Origin: Sulfitobacter sp. HNIBRBA3233
GTDB taxonomy: Bacteria; Pseudomonadota; Alphaproteobacteria; Rhodobacterales; Rhodobacteraceae
NCBI RefSeq assembly: GCF_040149665.1
Contig: NZ_JBEFLP010000001.1
Span: 1,426,001-1,490,000 of the forward strand
Length of the DNA stretch: 64,000 bases
Direction: 5' to 3'
Shown here: one piece after another, positions 23,500 through 32,443 of the stretch
Layout of the letters: every line of letters begins with the position of its first letter
Position numbering within the stretch: the first letter of the stretch is position 1
Notes under the pieces: generated by a model
What the model was told of the DNA's origin: nothing
The model's database searches: none
Seen by the model: the letters and a program-made list of their open reading frames with translations, nothing else
Made by a program: the position numbers and the translations under genes

Positions 23500-24710
23500 T
23501 GGGTTCTCTTGGTCTGGTAGCGCCATTTCGGCAGCCGGATCCGCGCGGCGGTGCCTTCTGCAGAGCTTTCGATTTGCAGTTCACCGCCGTGCAGCTCGAT
23601 CAGTTTGCGCGTGAGCGGCAGGCCAAGGCCAAGTCCTCCGCCCGTTCCGCGCTCTGAGAGCTCACCACCCACGGCGAAGGGCTCGTACAGACGGTGCAGT
23701 TCGACAGCGTCGTCCAGACGGCCGTTATCGAGCACGGATATGACGACATGCCCGGCAGTGTCGAGTTCCGCCTTCAAGCCGATCTCGTCCCCGCCGTGGA
23801 GCACGGCATTCAACAAAAGCGATGTGAGGCAAATCCGCAGATGGCCCTCGTCCGCGAGGATCGCGTCGGAGACCGTGCAGATGGGGGGGATTAGAACCTT
23901 GTTCAGCTCGTCGACGCTGGGCGCATGGGCTTCCTGCATCTGGGCAAGCATGTCGCAGATCCTGACCGGCGTCTCGTCCAGCGACATATCCCCCGTCGAG
24001 ACATCGCTGTAGCGCAGGATCGTTTCAACCAGTTTATTCAGGTGTTCGGTCGACTTGCGGGCGCTTTCGGCAAGGCGCGTGTTGATCGGATCGTCCAGCC
24101 GCCCCACGATCAGCTCGAGTGCGCCACGCATGACCGTCAGGGGCGTGCGCAACTCGTGACCTACAAGGGCCAGAAAATTGCGCTGCGCCGTTTCCGGCAC
24201 CGCCGCCGCGTTCCCCGGCGGCGCTTTCTCCAGGGCTGCAACCACGGCATCGCCAAGGTGGGACAGGATCTCTATCTGCTTGTCCGTGGGGGCCTTGTGC
24301 GGCTGCAGGTCCAGCGCGCACAGGCTGCCAAAGCGAAATCCCGACGACAGTACAAGCGGCACGCCCGCGTAGAACCGCGCCCCCGGCCCGCCCTCCGCGA
24401 CCATCGGGTGTTCGGAAAACCGCGGATGTGCGCTGAGGTCCGTCACCACCATGGGCGAATCGGACATGATCGTGTGGGTACAAAAGGAGGAATCCTTGGG
24501 CATCTCGCCCAGCTCGATCCCGACGACGGACTTGTACCACTGCGTCGCCTCCTCGACGACGCTGACATGGGCGATGGGACAATCCAGCAAGGCCGCCACC
24601 GCATGGCAAATCGCGTCAAAGACCGCGTGGTTCTCGCGGGTGAGCCCGGGAACCTCCTGCACGGCGCGCACGCGCGCCTCTTCGTTGAATGGGATTGGAT
24701 ATGTCCGCAT
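23496..24710 (-). CDS. Soluble GAF-domain sensor histidine kinase
   Basis: A 404-residue kinase with no signal peptide or transmembrane segment. Residues about 25-165 form a GAF domain (CHAVAALLDCPIAHVSVVEEATQWYKSVVG ... SFCTHTIMSDSPMVVTDL). The dimerisation/phosphorylation site is His185 in ALVGHELRTPLTVMRGALEL. The ATPase domain has the N-box LTSLLLNAVLHGGDE and GTGGGLGLGLPLTRKLIELHGG. The first GAF helix region with PMVV and TLC-like cysteines resembles GAF kinases that sense small molecules or light chromophores; none can be assigned. No response regulator is adjacent, so it is an orphan in this window. Confidence 0.88.
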   Translation of the reverse strand: MRTYPIPFNEEARVRAVQEVPGLTRENHAVFDAICHAVAALLDCPIAHVSVVEEATQWYKSVVGIELGEMPKDSSFCTHTIMSDSPMVVTDLSAHPRFSEHPMVAEGGPGARFYAGVPLVLSSGFRFGSLCALDLQPHKAPTDKQIEILSHLGDAVVAALEKAPPGNAAAVPETAQRNFLALVGHELRTPLTVMRGALELIVGRLDDPINTRLAESARKSTEHLNKLVETILRYSDVSTGDMSLDETPVRICDMLAQMQEAHAPSVDELNKVLIPPICTVSDAILADEGHLRICLTSLLLNAVLHGGDEIGLKAELDTAGHVVISVLDNGRLDDAVELHRLYEPFAVGGELSERGTGGGLGLGLPLTRKLIELHGGELQIESSAEGTAARIRLPKWRYQTKRTH

Positions 24711-24832
24711 GCGCCTTACCCGAATTGCTCAATCACCGGCAACACGTTCCGCGGCGCCTAGTTTCTTTGCTGAACACTAGCCAAGGAAAACCTTTCAGGC
24801 AAGTTACCCATGCCCGCCCGATCGGTCGTTGC

Positions 24833-26509
24833 CTAGTGTCCGCCCAGAACGCCGGTGCGGACCTGATAGTTCACCGCCAGCTGGTATTCGGGGTCGTCGT
24901 CGCTGTCGATCATCAGGTGGCCCGCCCGTTTCAGCAACGCATGGCAGTCACGACTGAGGTGGCGCAATTGCAGGCGCTTGCCCGCGTCCTCGTATTTGCC
25001 CGCAATCGCCTCGATGGCCTGAAGCGCGGACTGATCCACGACGCGGCTGTTTTCGAAATCCACGATCACTTCCTGGGGATCTTCAAGCACGTTGAAGAGT
25101 TCGGCAAAACCTTCGGAAGATCCGAAGAACAAGGGCCCCTGAATCTGGTAAACCTTGGCCCCTTCCGGCGTTGTATGGGTCTTGGCATAGATGCGACGGG
25201 CGTTGTTCCACGCATAGGCCAACGCGCTGACAATCACACCGACGACAACCGCAACGGCAAGGTCCTCGTAGACGGTGACGACCGTCACCAGCACGATGAC
25301 GAAGGCATCCATCAGCGGCACCTTGCGCAGGATCGTCAGCGAGTTCCACGCGAATGTCCCGATCACCACCATGAACATCACCCCGACCAGCGCCGCCAGC
25401 GGCACCAGTTCGATCATCGGTGCGGCAGCCACGATGAAGACCAGCAGGAACAGCGCGGCAGCGATGCCCGCCACCCGTGTGCGGCCCCCCGATTTCACGT
25501 TGATCATCGACTGGCCGATCATCGCACAACCGCCCATGCCGCCGAAAAAGCCGGTGACGGTATTGGCGACACCCTGCGCGACACATTCCTGACTGGCGCC
25601 ACCGCGCTGGTTCGTCATATCCCCGACAAGGTTGAGCGTCAGCAGGCTTTCGATCAGCCCGATGGCCGCGAGGATCACGGCATAGGGCAGAATGATATAG
25701 AAGGTCTCAAGCGTGAAGGGTGCCATTGCCGTACCATAAAGGCCGGTTCCGGTGCCGAAGGGGTTGTGGAAACTTGGCAAACCGCCCTGGATAGAGGCCA
25801 GATCGCCCACCCGTGGCACGTCCATTCCTGTGAAAATGACCAGTGCCGCGACGATCCCGATCCCTGCCAGCGGTGCCGGGATCAGCTTGGTGATGCGTGG
25901 CATGACCCAGATGATCGCCATGGTCGCCGCGACGAGTGCCAGCATCAGGTACAACGGCTGGCCCGACAGCCATTCGCCGCCACCCATGCCGTGGCCCGTA
26001 TCGACCATCGTGCCCGGCACCTTGAACTGGCCCAGCTGGGCCAGAAAAATAACAATCGCCAGCCCGTTGACGAAGCCCAGCATGACCGGATGCGGTACCA
26101 GCCGGATGAACTTGCCCCATCGCATGAAGCCCGCGAACATCTGCAACAGCCCCATCAGGACCACCGTGGCAAACAGGTATTCGACGCCATGCTGCGCCAC
26201 CAGCGCCACCATCACGACCGCAAGCGCGCCCGTCGCGCCCGAAATCATGCCGGGCCGCCCGCCGATCAGCGCCGTGATCAGACCGACGATGAACGCCGCA
26301 TAGAGGCCGACCAGCGGGTGAACTCCGGCGACGAAGGCAAAGGCCACCGCCTCGGGCACGAGCGCCAGTGCAACCGTCAGACCCGACAACAGCTCGACCC
26401 GCAGGCGCCCGACAGAGAACCCGTCCTCGCCCATCCAGCGAAGATCGGTCACGTCCAGCGTCTTCGGGGTCAGGTTCTGCGTAAACGAACGAAATACGCT
26501 GCGCGCCAT
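24833..26509 (-). CDS. SulP-family anion transporter with STAS domain
   Basis: A 558-residue SulP/SLC26-type transporter, moving sulfate, bicarbonate or related anions. The transmembrane domain spans about 35-410, with LRVELLSGLTVALALVPEAVAFAFVAGVHPLVGLYAAF and ISGATGALAVVMVALV as the family landmarks. The STAS domain (about 430-550) contains VDFENSRVVDQSALQAIEAI, matching the conserved DxS loop. The ATG at 26509 is preceded by AAGGA, so a longer frame is rejected. Several bacterial SulP proteins are sodium/bicarbonate symporters; without context the ion stays open. Confidence 0.9.
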   Translation of the reverse strand: MARSVFRSFTQNLTPKTLDVTDLRWMGEDGFSVGRLRVELLSGLTVALALVPEAVAFAFVAGVHPLVGLYAAFIVGLITALIGGRPGMISGATGALAVVMVALVAQHGVEYLFATVVLMGLLQMFAGFMRWGKFIRLVPHPVMLGFVNGLAIVIFLAQLGQFKVPGTMVDTGHGMGGGEWLSGQPLYLMLALVAATMAIIWVMPRITKLIPAPLAGIGIVAALVIFTGMDVPRVGDLASIQGGLPSFHNPFGTGTGLYGTAMAPFTLETFYIILPYAVILAAIGLIESLLTLNLVGDMTNQRGGASQECVAQGVANTVTGFFGGMGGCAMIGQSMINVKSGGRTRVAGIAAALFLLVFIVAAAPMIELVPLAALVGVMFMVVIGTFAWNSLTILRKVPLMDAFVIVLVTVVTVYEDLAVAVVVGVIVSALAYAWNNARRIYAKTHTTPEGAKVYQIQGPLFFGSSEGFAELFNVLEDPQEVIVDFENSRVVDQSALQAIEAIAGKYEDAGKRLQLRHLSRDCHALLKRAGHLMIDSDDDPEYQLAVNYQVRTGVLGGH

Positions 26510-26698
26510 GCGAAAATCCTTGAAACTAGCGGAGGAGTTGCGCCCCCCTAGCAAGGATGGGCCGGGATGGAAAGGCCGCAGCGCGCCCGCGCATCCGTAG
26601 GCCCTGCAGTCACCCCTTGCGCGCAGCAGGATAACGCGGTTGCATTCACCCCGCTTCCCCGCGAACATCGCCGCATCAACCGACGCGGAGCCCCCCTA

Positions 26699-27571
26699 AT
26701 GACCAAGACCAAAATCGCCGTAATCGGCGGCTCGGGTATTTACGAGATCGACGGCCTCGACAATGCCGAATGGATCACCGTCAAAACACCCTGGGGCGCG
26801 CCCTCGGACGCGATCCTGACAGGGACACTCGACGGCGTCGACATGGCGTTCCTGCCGCGCCACGGGCGCGGGCACGTCCATTCGCCCACCAGCGTGCCCT
26901 ACCGCGCCAATATCGACGCGCTGAAGCGGATCGGGTGCACCGACGTGATCTCGGTCTCCGCCTGCGGGTCTTTCCGCGAGGAAATGGCGCCCGGGGATTT
27001 CGTGATCGTGGACCAGTTCATCGACCGCACCTTCGCGCGCGAGAAATCGTTTTTCGGCACCGGCTGCGTGGCCCATGTAAGTGTAGCCCATCCGACCTGT
27101 CCGCGTCTGGGCGATGCCTGCGAAACTGCCGCCCGCGACGCGGGCATCACCGTCCACCGGGGCGGCACCTATCTGGCGATGGAGGGGCCGCAATTCTCGA
27201 CCCTCGCGGAATCGCGGATGTACCGGACAAGCTGGGGTGCGGATGTGATCGGCATGACCAACATGCCCGAAGCCAAGCTCGCCCGCGAGGCGGAGCTTTG
27301 CTATGCCTCCGTTGCGATGATCACCGACTACGACAGCTGGCATCCCGACCACGGCGAGGTTGACGTGACCGAGATCATCAAAACGCTCACCGGCAATGCC
27401 GACAAGGGCCGCGCGCTGGTCAGCCGCCTGCCGGCCCTGCTGGGTGCGGACCGCGCGCCCTGCCCGCACGGATGCGACCGGGCGCTGGAATACGCGATCC
27501 TGACCCAGCCCGACGCGCGCGACCCCACGCTCGTGGCAAAGCTGGACGCGGTCGCGGGCCGGATGTTGTGA
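26699..27571 (+). CDS. mtnP: S-methyl-5'-thioadenosine phosphorylase
   Basis: A 290-residue phosphorylase that splits 5'-methylthioadenosine, the by-product of polyamine and homoserine-lactone synthesis, into adenine and methylthioribose-1-phosphate. Landmarks are IAVIGGSGIYEIDG (phosphate loop), AFLPRHGRGHVHSPTSVPYRANIDALKRIG, VSACGSFREEMAPGDFVIVDQFIDRT, and AMEGPQFSTLAESRMYR (base and ribose contacts). VIGMTNMPEAKLAREAELCYA completes the site. Start at 26699 after CGGAG. Three genes downstream lies apt, which recycles the adenine. Length is normal. Confidence 0.94.
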   Translation: MTKTKIAVIGGSGIYEIDGLDNAEWITVKTPWGAPSDAILTGTLDGVDMAFLPRHGRGHVHSPTSVPYRANIDALKRIGCTDVISVSACGSFREEMAPGDFVIVDQFIDRTFAREKSFFGTGCVAHVSVAHPTCPRLGDACETAARDAGITVHRGGTYLAMEGPQFSTLAESRMYRTSWGADVIGMTNMPEAKLAREAELCYASVAMITDYDSWHPDHGEVDVTEIIKTLTGNADKGRALVSRLPALLGADRAPCPHGCDRALEYAILTQPDARDPTLVAKLDAVAGRML

Positions 27572-27574
27572 GAC

Positions 27575-28234
27575 ATGCGGCCATGGTGGCTTGCCCTGCC
27601 GTTGTCGCTGTTGCTTCCGGTCGCGGCGGCCGCGCAAGACGCGGTCCGCAGTGACGGCGCACTGAGCGACCGCGATTTCTACCGGCTGGTGGCCTGCGCC
27701 GCCACCCCCGGCGCGGCTTGCCGCAAGCCGCTGTTGAAATGGGAGAAACCCGAGGTTACCGTCGGCATCGTGACGCGCACACCCCCCTATCTGGGCGGCA
27801 AGATGAAACGCGCGGAAGCCTCCGTTGTCCGCGCGGCGCAGAGGCTCACGGCCACCGGCGCGGGCCTGCGCGTGGTTGTGACGGACCGCGCGCCGGATAT
27901 CGCGATCCACCTGCTCGATACGCTGCGCGGTGACGTCATCGCAGGCTCTGGCACACCACTGGACGGGCTGACGCTGGCCAATGCGATCACCCGCCTGTCG
28001 GTGCGCGGCAACCGGATCGAGGCGGCGCATGTCGGGTTTTCCCGCGACATGACGATCCGGCAATACGAATCCGTCATGCTCGAAGAAATCCTGCAGGCGC
28101 TCGGTCTGGTCACGGATATCGAGAATCCCCACTATCAAACCCGTTCGATCCTGTCGCAGAATGCCGACAACAGCCTGAAACGGTTGGGAGCACAGGACGA
28201 AATGGCGCTGCGAACGCATTATCCCCGCAACTGA
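27575..28234 (+). CDS. Secreted DUF2927 family protein
   Basis: A 219-residue protein starting 3 bp after mtnP. Residues 1-20 are a signal peptide (WWLALPLSLLLPVAAAAQ). The rest matches DUF2927, with RDFYRLVACAATPGAACRKPLLKWEKP and a C-terminal segment SVMLEEILQALGLVTDIENPHYQTRSIL. The LEEILQALGL stretch is reminiscent of an HExxH-type protease helix in related secreted families, but the His residues are not there, so catalysis is not supported. Two Cys residues may form a disulfide. Function unknown. Confidence 0.78.
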   Translation: MRPWWLALPLSLLLPVAAAAQDAVRSDGALSDRDFYRLVACAATPGAACRKPLLKWEKPEVTVGIVTRTPPYLGGKMKRAEASVVRAAQRLTATGAGLRVVVTDRAPDIAIHLLDTLRGDVIAGSGTPLDGLTLANAITRLSVRGNRIEAAHVGFSRDMTIRQYESVMLEEILQALGLVTDIENPHYQTRSILSQNADNSLKRLGAQDEMALRTHYPRN

Positions 28235-28246
28235 AAGGCTCCTCTC

Positions 28247-28876
28247 ATGCCCCTTGACCTCTGGCTGACATTCATGGCCGCGGCCTTTGCGCTGCTGCTG
28301 GTTCCCGGTCCCACCGTCCTGCTGGTGCTGACCTATGCCCTGTCCAAGGGCCGGTCCGTCGCGGTCGCCTGTGCAGCGGGCGTGGCGCTTGGGGATCTGA
28401 TTGCGATGACGGCGTCGCTGCTGGGGCTCGGCGCGCTGGTTCTGGCCTCCGCCACGCTCTTTACGGTGCTGAAATGGATCGGCGCGGCCTATCTGGTGTA
28501 TCTCGGCGTGAAACTGATCCGCTCGGCCCCCGCCAAGGGGCTCGCCCTGCCCGATGCCGCCGACGTCACTGCGACCCGCGTTTTCGCCCACGCAACCACT
28601 GTTACCGCGCTCAACCCCAAATCCATCGCGTTCTTCATCGCCTTCGTGCCACAGTTCATCCGGCCCGACAGCCCGCTTGCCCCGCAGTTCGCCATTCTTG
28701 TCGCCAGCTTCACGGGGCTTGCGGCGGTCAACGCAATGGCCTACGCACTGGCCGCCGATCGTCTGCGGCACCTCATCCGCAGACCCGGTGCGCTTGCGTG
28801 GATCACCCGTGCCGGCGGCAGCGCGCTCATCGCGATGGGCGTTCTCACAGCAACCCTGCGCCGGAGCACGCCATGA
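28247..28876 (+). CDS. LysE family translocator
   Basis: A 209-residue inner-membrane exporter of the LysE/RhtB family with about six hydrophobic segments. The N-terminus [32 protein letters not shown] carries the PGPT motif of the family, followed by [16 protein letters not shown] and [17 protein letters not shown]. These proteins export amino acids or homoserine lactones. It is located between DUF2927 and apt, and its stop overlaps the apt start by 4 bp (ATGA). Cargo unknown. Confidence 0.9.
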   Translation: MPLDLWLTFMAAAFALLLVPGPTVLLVLTYALSKGRSVAVACAAGVALGDLIAMTASLLGLGALVLASATLFTVLKWIGAAYLVYLGVKLIRSAPAKGLALPDAADVTATRVFAHATTVTALNPKSIAFFIAFVPQFIRPDSPLAPQFAILVASFTGLAAVNAMAYALAADRLRHLIRRPGALAWITRAGGSALIAMGVLTATLRRSTP

Positions 28877-29403
28877 AAACTGTCCGCGATTACATCCGCA
28901 CCATTCCCGACTTCCCGCACGAAGGCATCATGTTCCGCGATGTCACGACGCTGTTTGCCGATCCGCGCGGGTTTCGCATGGCGATCGACCAGATGCTGCA
29001 CCCCTACGCGGGCGTGAAGATCGACAAGGTTGTCGGCCTCGAGGCGCGCGGTTTCATCATGGGCGGTGCCATTGCGCACCAGCTTTCCATCGGTTTCGTG
29101 CCGATCCGCAAGAAAGGCAAGCTGCCCGGCAAGACGCTGTCGCAGGACTACACGCTTGAATACGGGCAGGCGACGATGGAGATCCACGACGACGCCATCG
29201 CGGCAGGCGAACGGGTGCTTGTCGTCGACGACCTGCTGGCCACCGGCGGCACCGCAGAGGCTGGTATCAAGCTGCTGGAAAAGCTGGGCGCCGAGATCGT
29301 ATCGACCTCTTTCATCATCGACCTGCCGGATCTGGGCGGTCGCAAGCGCCTTGAAGCGTTGGGAATGGACGTGCAGGCCCTGTGCAGCTTCGACGGCGAA
29401 TGA
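28873..29403 (+). CDS. apt: Adenine phosphoribosyltransferase
   Basis: A 176-residue enzyme making AMP from adenine and PRPP. The N-terminus [31 protein letters not shown] is the Apt signature. The PRPP-binding loop is [21 protein letters not shown] (about 116-136). [14 protein letters not shown] segment [19 protein letters not shown] recognises the base. Start at 28873 in the ATGA overlap with lysE. With mtnP upstream it forms a purine salvage route from methylthioadenosine. Confidence 0.95.
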   Translation: MKTVRDYIRTIPDFPHEGIMFRDVTTLFADPRGFRMAIDQMLHPYAGVKIDKVVGLEARGFIMGGAIAHQLSIGFVPIRKKGKLPGKTLSQDYTLEYGQATMEIHDDAIAAGERVLVVDDLLATGGTAEAGIKLLEKLGAEIVSTSFIIDLPDLGGRKRLEALGMDVQALCSFDGE

Positions 29404-29436
29404 CCGCCTGATCCCACCGGCGCCGCGTTGCGCGGG

Positions 29437-30858
29437 CTAGGACAGCTCGCGCAGGACCGCGCCGGGGTTCATGATGCCCTTCGGATCCAGCGCGCCCTTG
29501 ATCGCGCGCAGCGCCGACAGCTTGGCCGGATCGCCGTATTTCTCCAGATCGTCCACCTTCAACCGCCCGATTCCGTGCTCGGCCGAAACCGACCCGCCGA
29601 GTTCATGGACCAGATCGTGCACGCAGACCTTGATCGCTTCGCGCTGGTTTTCGTGGTCGGCGCGGGTGCGTCCCTTCTGCGGGAACACGTTGTAGTGCAG
29701 ATTGCCGTCGCCCACGTGGCCGAAGCAGTTGATGCGCCAGTCACCGAGCTCGGCCAGACGTGCGCCGCCCTGAGCAATGAATTCCGGGATCGCGCCCAGC
29801 GGGACCGAGATATCATGGCTTGAGATCGACCCGATCCGGCGATTGGCCTCGGGCAGGTTTTCACGGATGTTCCAGAAATCGTCCCCCTGCGCCTCGGACT
29901 GCGCGATCAGCCCGTCGGTGGCATAGCCAGCTTCGGATGCGGCCACGAACAACCGCTCGAGCGCGTCCTGCGCATTCATGCCGTCGGACAGGCCCAGTTC
30001 GATCAGGACCGACCAGCGCGGGGGCGTATCAAAGGGCTGGCGGACCTCTGGCATGGTTTCGCTCAGAAAATCGAACCCCTGACCGTCCAGCAATTCAAAC
30101 GCGCTGATCATCTCGCCCATCTGGGCGCGCGCAAGGTTCAGCAGATCAAGCGCTGCGCGCGCGTCCCTGACAACGAAGAGCGCTGTACCACGCACCGCAG
30201 GACGCGCGAAAAGCTTCAGCGCCGCCGCCGTTATGACGCCGAGCGTGCCTTCCGCCCCGATCAGCAGGTGCCGCAGATCGTAGCCGGTGTTGTTCTTTCG
30301 CAGGCGTGTCAGCCCGTGCCAGATCTGACCGTCGGGCAAGACGGCCTCCAGCCCGAGGCACAGATCGCGCGTGTTGCCGTAGCGCAGCACGCCGGTCCCG
30401 CCCGCGTTGGTGGCAAGGTTGCCGCCGATGCGGGCCGATCCCTGCGCCGCGAGGCTGAGCGGGAAGAGCCGGTCGGCCTTTTCCGCCGCCGCCTGAACGT
30501 CGGCGAGTATGACACCCGCCTCGGCCACCAGCACGTTTTCGTCGGGCAGAATGTCGCGGACCCGGTTCATCCGCTCCAGCGACAGGATCAGCCGCGGCGT
30601 TTCGCCCGCTGCGACCTGTCCGGCAACCAGCCCCGTCCCGCCGCCGTAGGGGATGACCCCCACGCGCGCCTCTCCGGCCATGCGGATCAGCGTCGCGACC
30701 TCTTCGGTGGAGCGTGGGCGCGCGAGCACGCCCGCCTCGCTGATGTAGCGGCCACGCGGTTCTTCAAGGTAGCTTGGTCCGGCGGCACTGATCGTGTCAT
30801 CGGGCAATACGGATTTGAGCTTGTCGGCGAATGCGGTATCTGCGGGATTGAGTGTCAT
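29437..30858 (-). CDS. FAD-linked oxidase (D-2-hydroxyacid / D-lactate dehydrogenase type)
   Basis: A 473-residue flavoprotein of the vanillyl-alcohol-oxidase fold. The FAD-binding domain (about 45-230) has VIPYGGGTGLVAGQVA and SLAAQGSARIGGNLATNAGGTGVLRYG. The C-terminal FAD-linked oxidase domain (about 235-470) has CFGHVGDGNLHYNVFP with metal/substrate-binding His and SAEHGIGRLKVD near the end. This composition fits D-lactate, D-2-hydroxyglutarate or glycolate (GlcD) dehydrogenases. No glcEF or iron-sulfur partner genes are adjacent, so a single-subunit D-2-hydroxyacid dehydrogenase is most likely. Confidence 0.88.
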   Translation of the reverse strand: MTLNPADTAFADKLKSVLPDDTISAAGPSYLEEPRGRYISEAGVLARPRSTEEVATLIRMAGEARVGVIPYGGGTGLVAGQVAAGETPRLILSLERMNRVRDILPDENVLVAEAGVILADVQAAAEKADRLFPLSLAAQGSARIGGNLATNAGGTGVLRYGNTRDLCLGLEAVLPDGQIWHGLTRLRKNNTGYDLRHLLIGAEGTLGVITAAALKLFARPAVRGTALFVVRDARAALDLLNLARAQMGEMISAFELLDGQGFDFLSETMPEVRQPFDTPPRWSVLIELGLSDGMNAQDALERLFVAASEAGYATDGLIAQSEAQGDDFWNIRENLPEANRRIGSISSHDISVPLGAIPEFIAQGGARLAELGDWRINCFGHVGDGNLHYNVFPQKGRTRADHENQREAIKVCVHDLVHELGGSVSAEHGIGRLKVDDLEKYGDPAKLSALRAIKGALDPKGIMNPGAVLRELS

Positions 30859-30902
30859 ACCCTACGATCCAATGCCCGCCCGCCGGATGCAAGTGCGATC
30901 GC

Positions 30903-31739
30903 CTAGTCGTCGCTGATATACCCAGGATCAAGCACCATGATCGTCGGCTGGGACGGCAGCACATCGCGCCGCACCGTCAGGCGGCTGTCGTCGACACGAA
31001 TGACGGTAAAATCGTCCGACATCCCCTCGAGGAAGTCATCGAGCGCCATGTAGGAGAACCAGTGCATCGGTATCACGATGGAGGCACGCAGGCGTTTGAG
31101 CACGGAAATCATCGTCGCATGATCGAGCGTATACCCCCCGTCCACCGGCGCCATCACAACGTCCAGACGGCCGATGGCCGCGAATTGTTCATCGTTTGGC
31201 GCGTGGTGCAGGTGCCCCAGATGCCCGATGCACAGACCCGCCATCTCGAAAATGAAGATGGAGTTGCCGCGTTCCTCTACCCCCGAAAACTGCGAGCGGA
31301 TGTCGGTCGATACGTTACGTACCAGCACCTCGCCCAGTTCGAGGTTGTGGGTCACGCCCACTCCGAATTCGCCCCAACCGGGCAGCACATGGGGGATCGC
31401 CGGATCGGGATAGGCGGTCCAATGCGTGTCATGGGCGTGGTTCATGGTCACCACATCGGGGATCATCCGGGTGGAACCGATGAAACCGGTGAAATCGGTC
31501 ACCATGTTCAGCCCGCCGTGGCTGCGGATCAGGAAACTGGCGTGAGAGATATAGTGGATATCGACCGTTTCCTCTTCGACCGGGCCGAGGCTTGCGCGGT
31601 GGATATATTCGATGCCCGGTGTGGCATCGGCCAGCGCATGGCAATGCGACGGCGTCCTGTCGGGCGCGGCCTGCTGCGCCAGCAGCGGCGAGGAAAGGGT
31701 AGCGGCGGTCAAAGCGGACAGAAGAACACGGTACAGCAT
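30903..31739 (-). CDS. Secreted MBL-fold metallo-hydrolase
   Basis: A 278-residue metallo-beta-lactamase-fold protein with a signal peptide (LYRVLLSALTAATLSSPLLAQ). It resembles UlaG-type hydrolases. The usual HxHxDH metal motif appears as MNHAHDTHWTAYP, with the Asp shifted one place. Other likely ligands are in CIGHLGHLHH and IPMHWFSY. VDIHYISHASFLIRSHGGLNMVTD is the first-strand signature. Export to the periplasm and the altered motif make the substrate hard to guess. The 44-bp gap to the FAD-oxidase gene on the same strand allows co-transcription. Confidence 0.83.
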   Translation of the reverse strand: MLYRVLLSALTAATLSSPLLAQQAAPDRTPSHCHALADATPGIEYIHRASLGPVEEETVDIHYISHASFLIRSHGGLNMVTDFTGFIGSTRMIPDVVTMNHAHDTHWTAYPDPAIPHVLPGWGEFGVGVTHNLELGEVLVRNVSTDIRSQFSGVEERGNSIFIFEMAGLCIGHLGHLHHAPNDEQFAAIGRLDVVMAPVDGGYTLDHATMISVLKRLRASIVIPMHWFSYMALDDFLEGMSDDFTVIRVDDSRLTVRRDVLPSQPTIMVLDPGYISDD

Positions 31740-31849
31740 GACGCAAGGTTAGCACCGTCCCTGCCCCAGCCCAAAGCGCAATGATCAGCCTTTTTGTCGC
31801 ACCCTCGCCGGCGGGCCCCTGCGGTCCGGCGATGTGCCGGGCCTGCCGC

Positions 31850-32443
31850 TCAGCCCTGCCCGGTCGCCCCGATCCGGCCGCGCCGGTCGCCGCGCAGGCT
31901 GGCATAGAGCACATGGGTCCGCCAGCGGCCGTCGATTTGCAGATAGCTTTGCGCGACGCCCTCGTATTTGAAACCCGACCGCTCCAGCAGACCGCGCGAC
32001 GCCTTGTTTTCGGGCAGGCAGGCGGCCTCGATCCGGCTGAGATCGAGATGGTTGAACGCGTAATGCACCACCGCCTCGATCGCCTCGCGCATGTATCCCT
32101 GCCGCGCAAACGCCTCGCCCGTCCAGTAGCCCAGCGTGCCCGCCAGTGCAGGCCCGCGCCGGATATTGTCGAGCGTGATCGCCCCCAGCAACGTCTGGTC
32201 GTCGCGCCGGATTAGGAAGAGCGGCATAGCGGTGCCCGAATTGATCGACCGGTTGGCCCAGTAGACGCGGTTCGAGAACGCCTTGCGCGACAGATGGTCA
32301 TGCGCCCACGTCGGCTCCCACGGGGTCAGGAAATCGCGGCTGGCGGTGCGCAATGCGGTCCACGCGCGAAAATCGCTGTGGATCGGCGGACGCAAAGTCA
32401 TCCGCTCGGTTTCGAGCCGCAGCTTGCGCAGGCTCAGCAGCAT
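31850..32443 (-). CDS. GNAT N-acetyltransferase (RimJ/RimL type)
   Basis: A 197-residue acetyltransferase of the RimJ/RimL class, which acetylates protein N-termini (ribosomal proteins) or related amines. It starts LRKLRLETERMTLRPPIHSDFRAW and has LLGAITLDNIRRGPALAGTLGYWTGEAFARQGYMREAIEAVVHY, with the RQGYM acetyl-CoA loop. IEAACLPENKASRGLLERSGFKYEG is the RimJ signature. The ATG at 32443 overlaps the M16 peptidase stop (TGATG), making it the last gene of a string thrC-M16-GNAT. Confidence 0.88.
   Translation of the reverse strand: MLLSLRKLRLETERMTLRPPIHSDFRAWTALRTASRDFLTPWEPTWAHDHLSRKAFSNRVYWANRSINSGTAMPLFLIRRDDQTLLGAITLDNIRRGPALAGTLGYWTGEAFARQGYMREAIEAVVHYAFNHLDLSRIEAACLPENKASRGLLERSGFKYEGVAQSYLQIDGRWRTHVLYASLRGDRRGRIGATGQG

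Noticed and set aside
24689-26551. Long open frame antisense to the SulP transporter gene
   Set aside because: Rich in His, Gln, Arg and Asp with no domain; it is the complement of a membrane-protein frame.
26696-28771. 691-codon frame antisense to mtnP, DUF2927 and lysE
   Set aside because: Crosses three well-supported genes and has low-complexity Gln/Arg/His composition.
31805-31832. Hairpin TCGCCGG/CCGGCGA as terminator after the RimJ-like gene
   Set aside because: No T-run follows on either strand and the loop is GC-rich; weak evidence for function.
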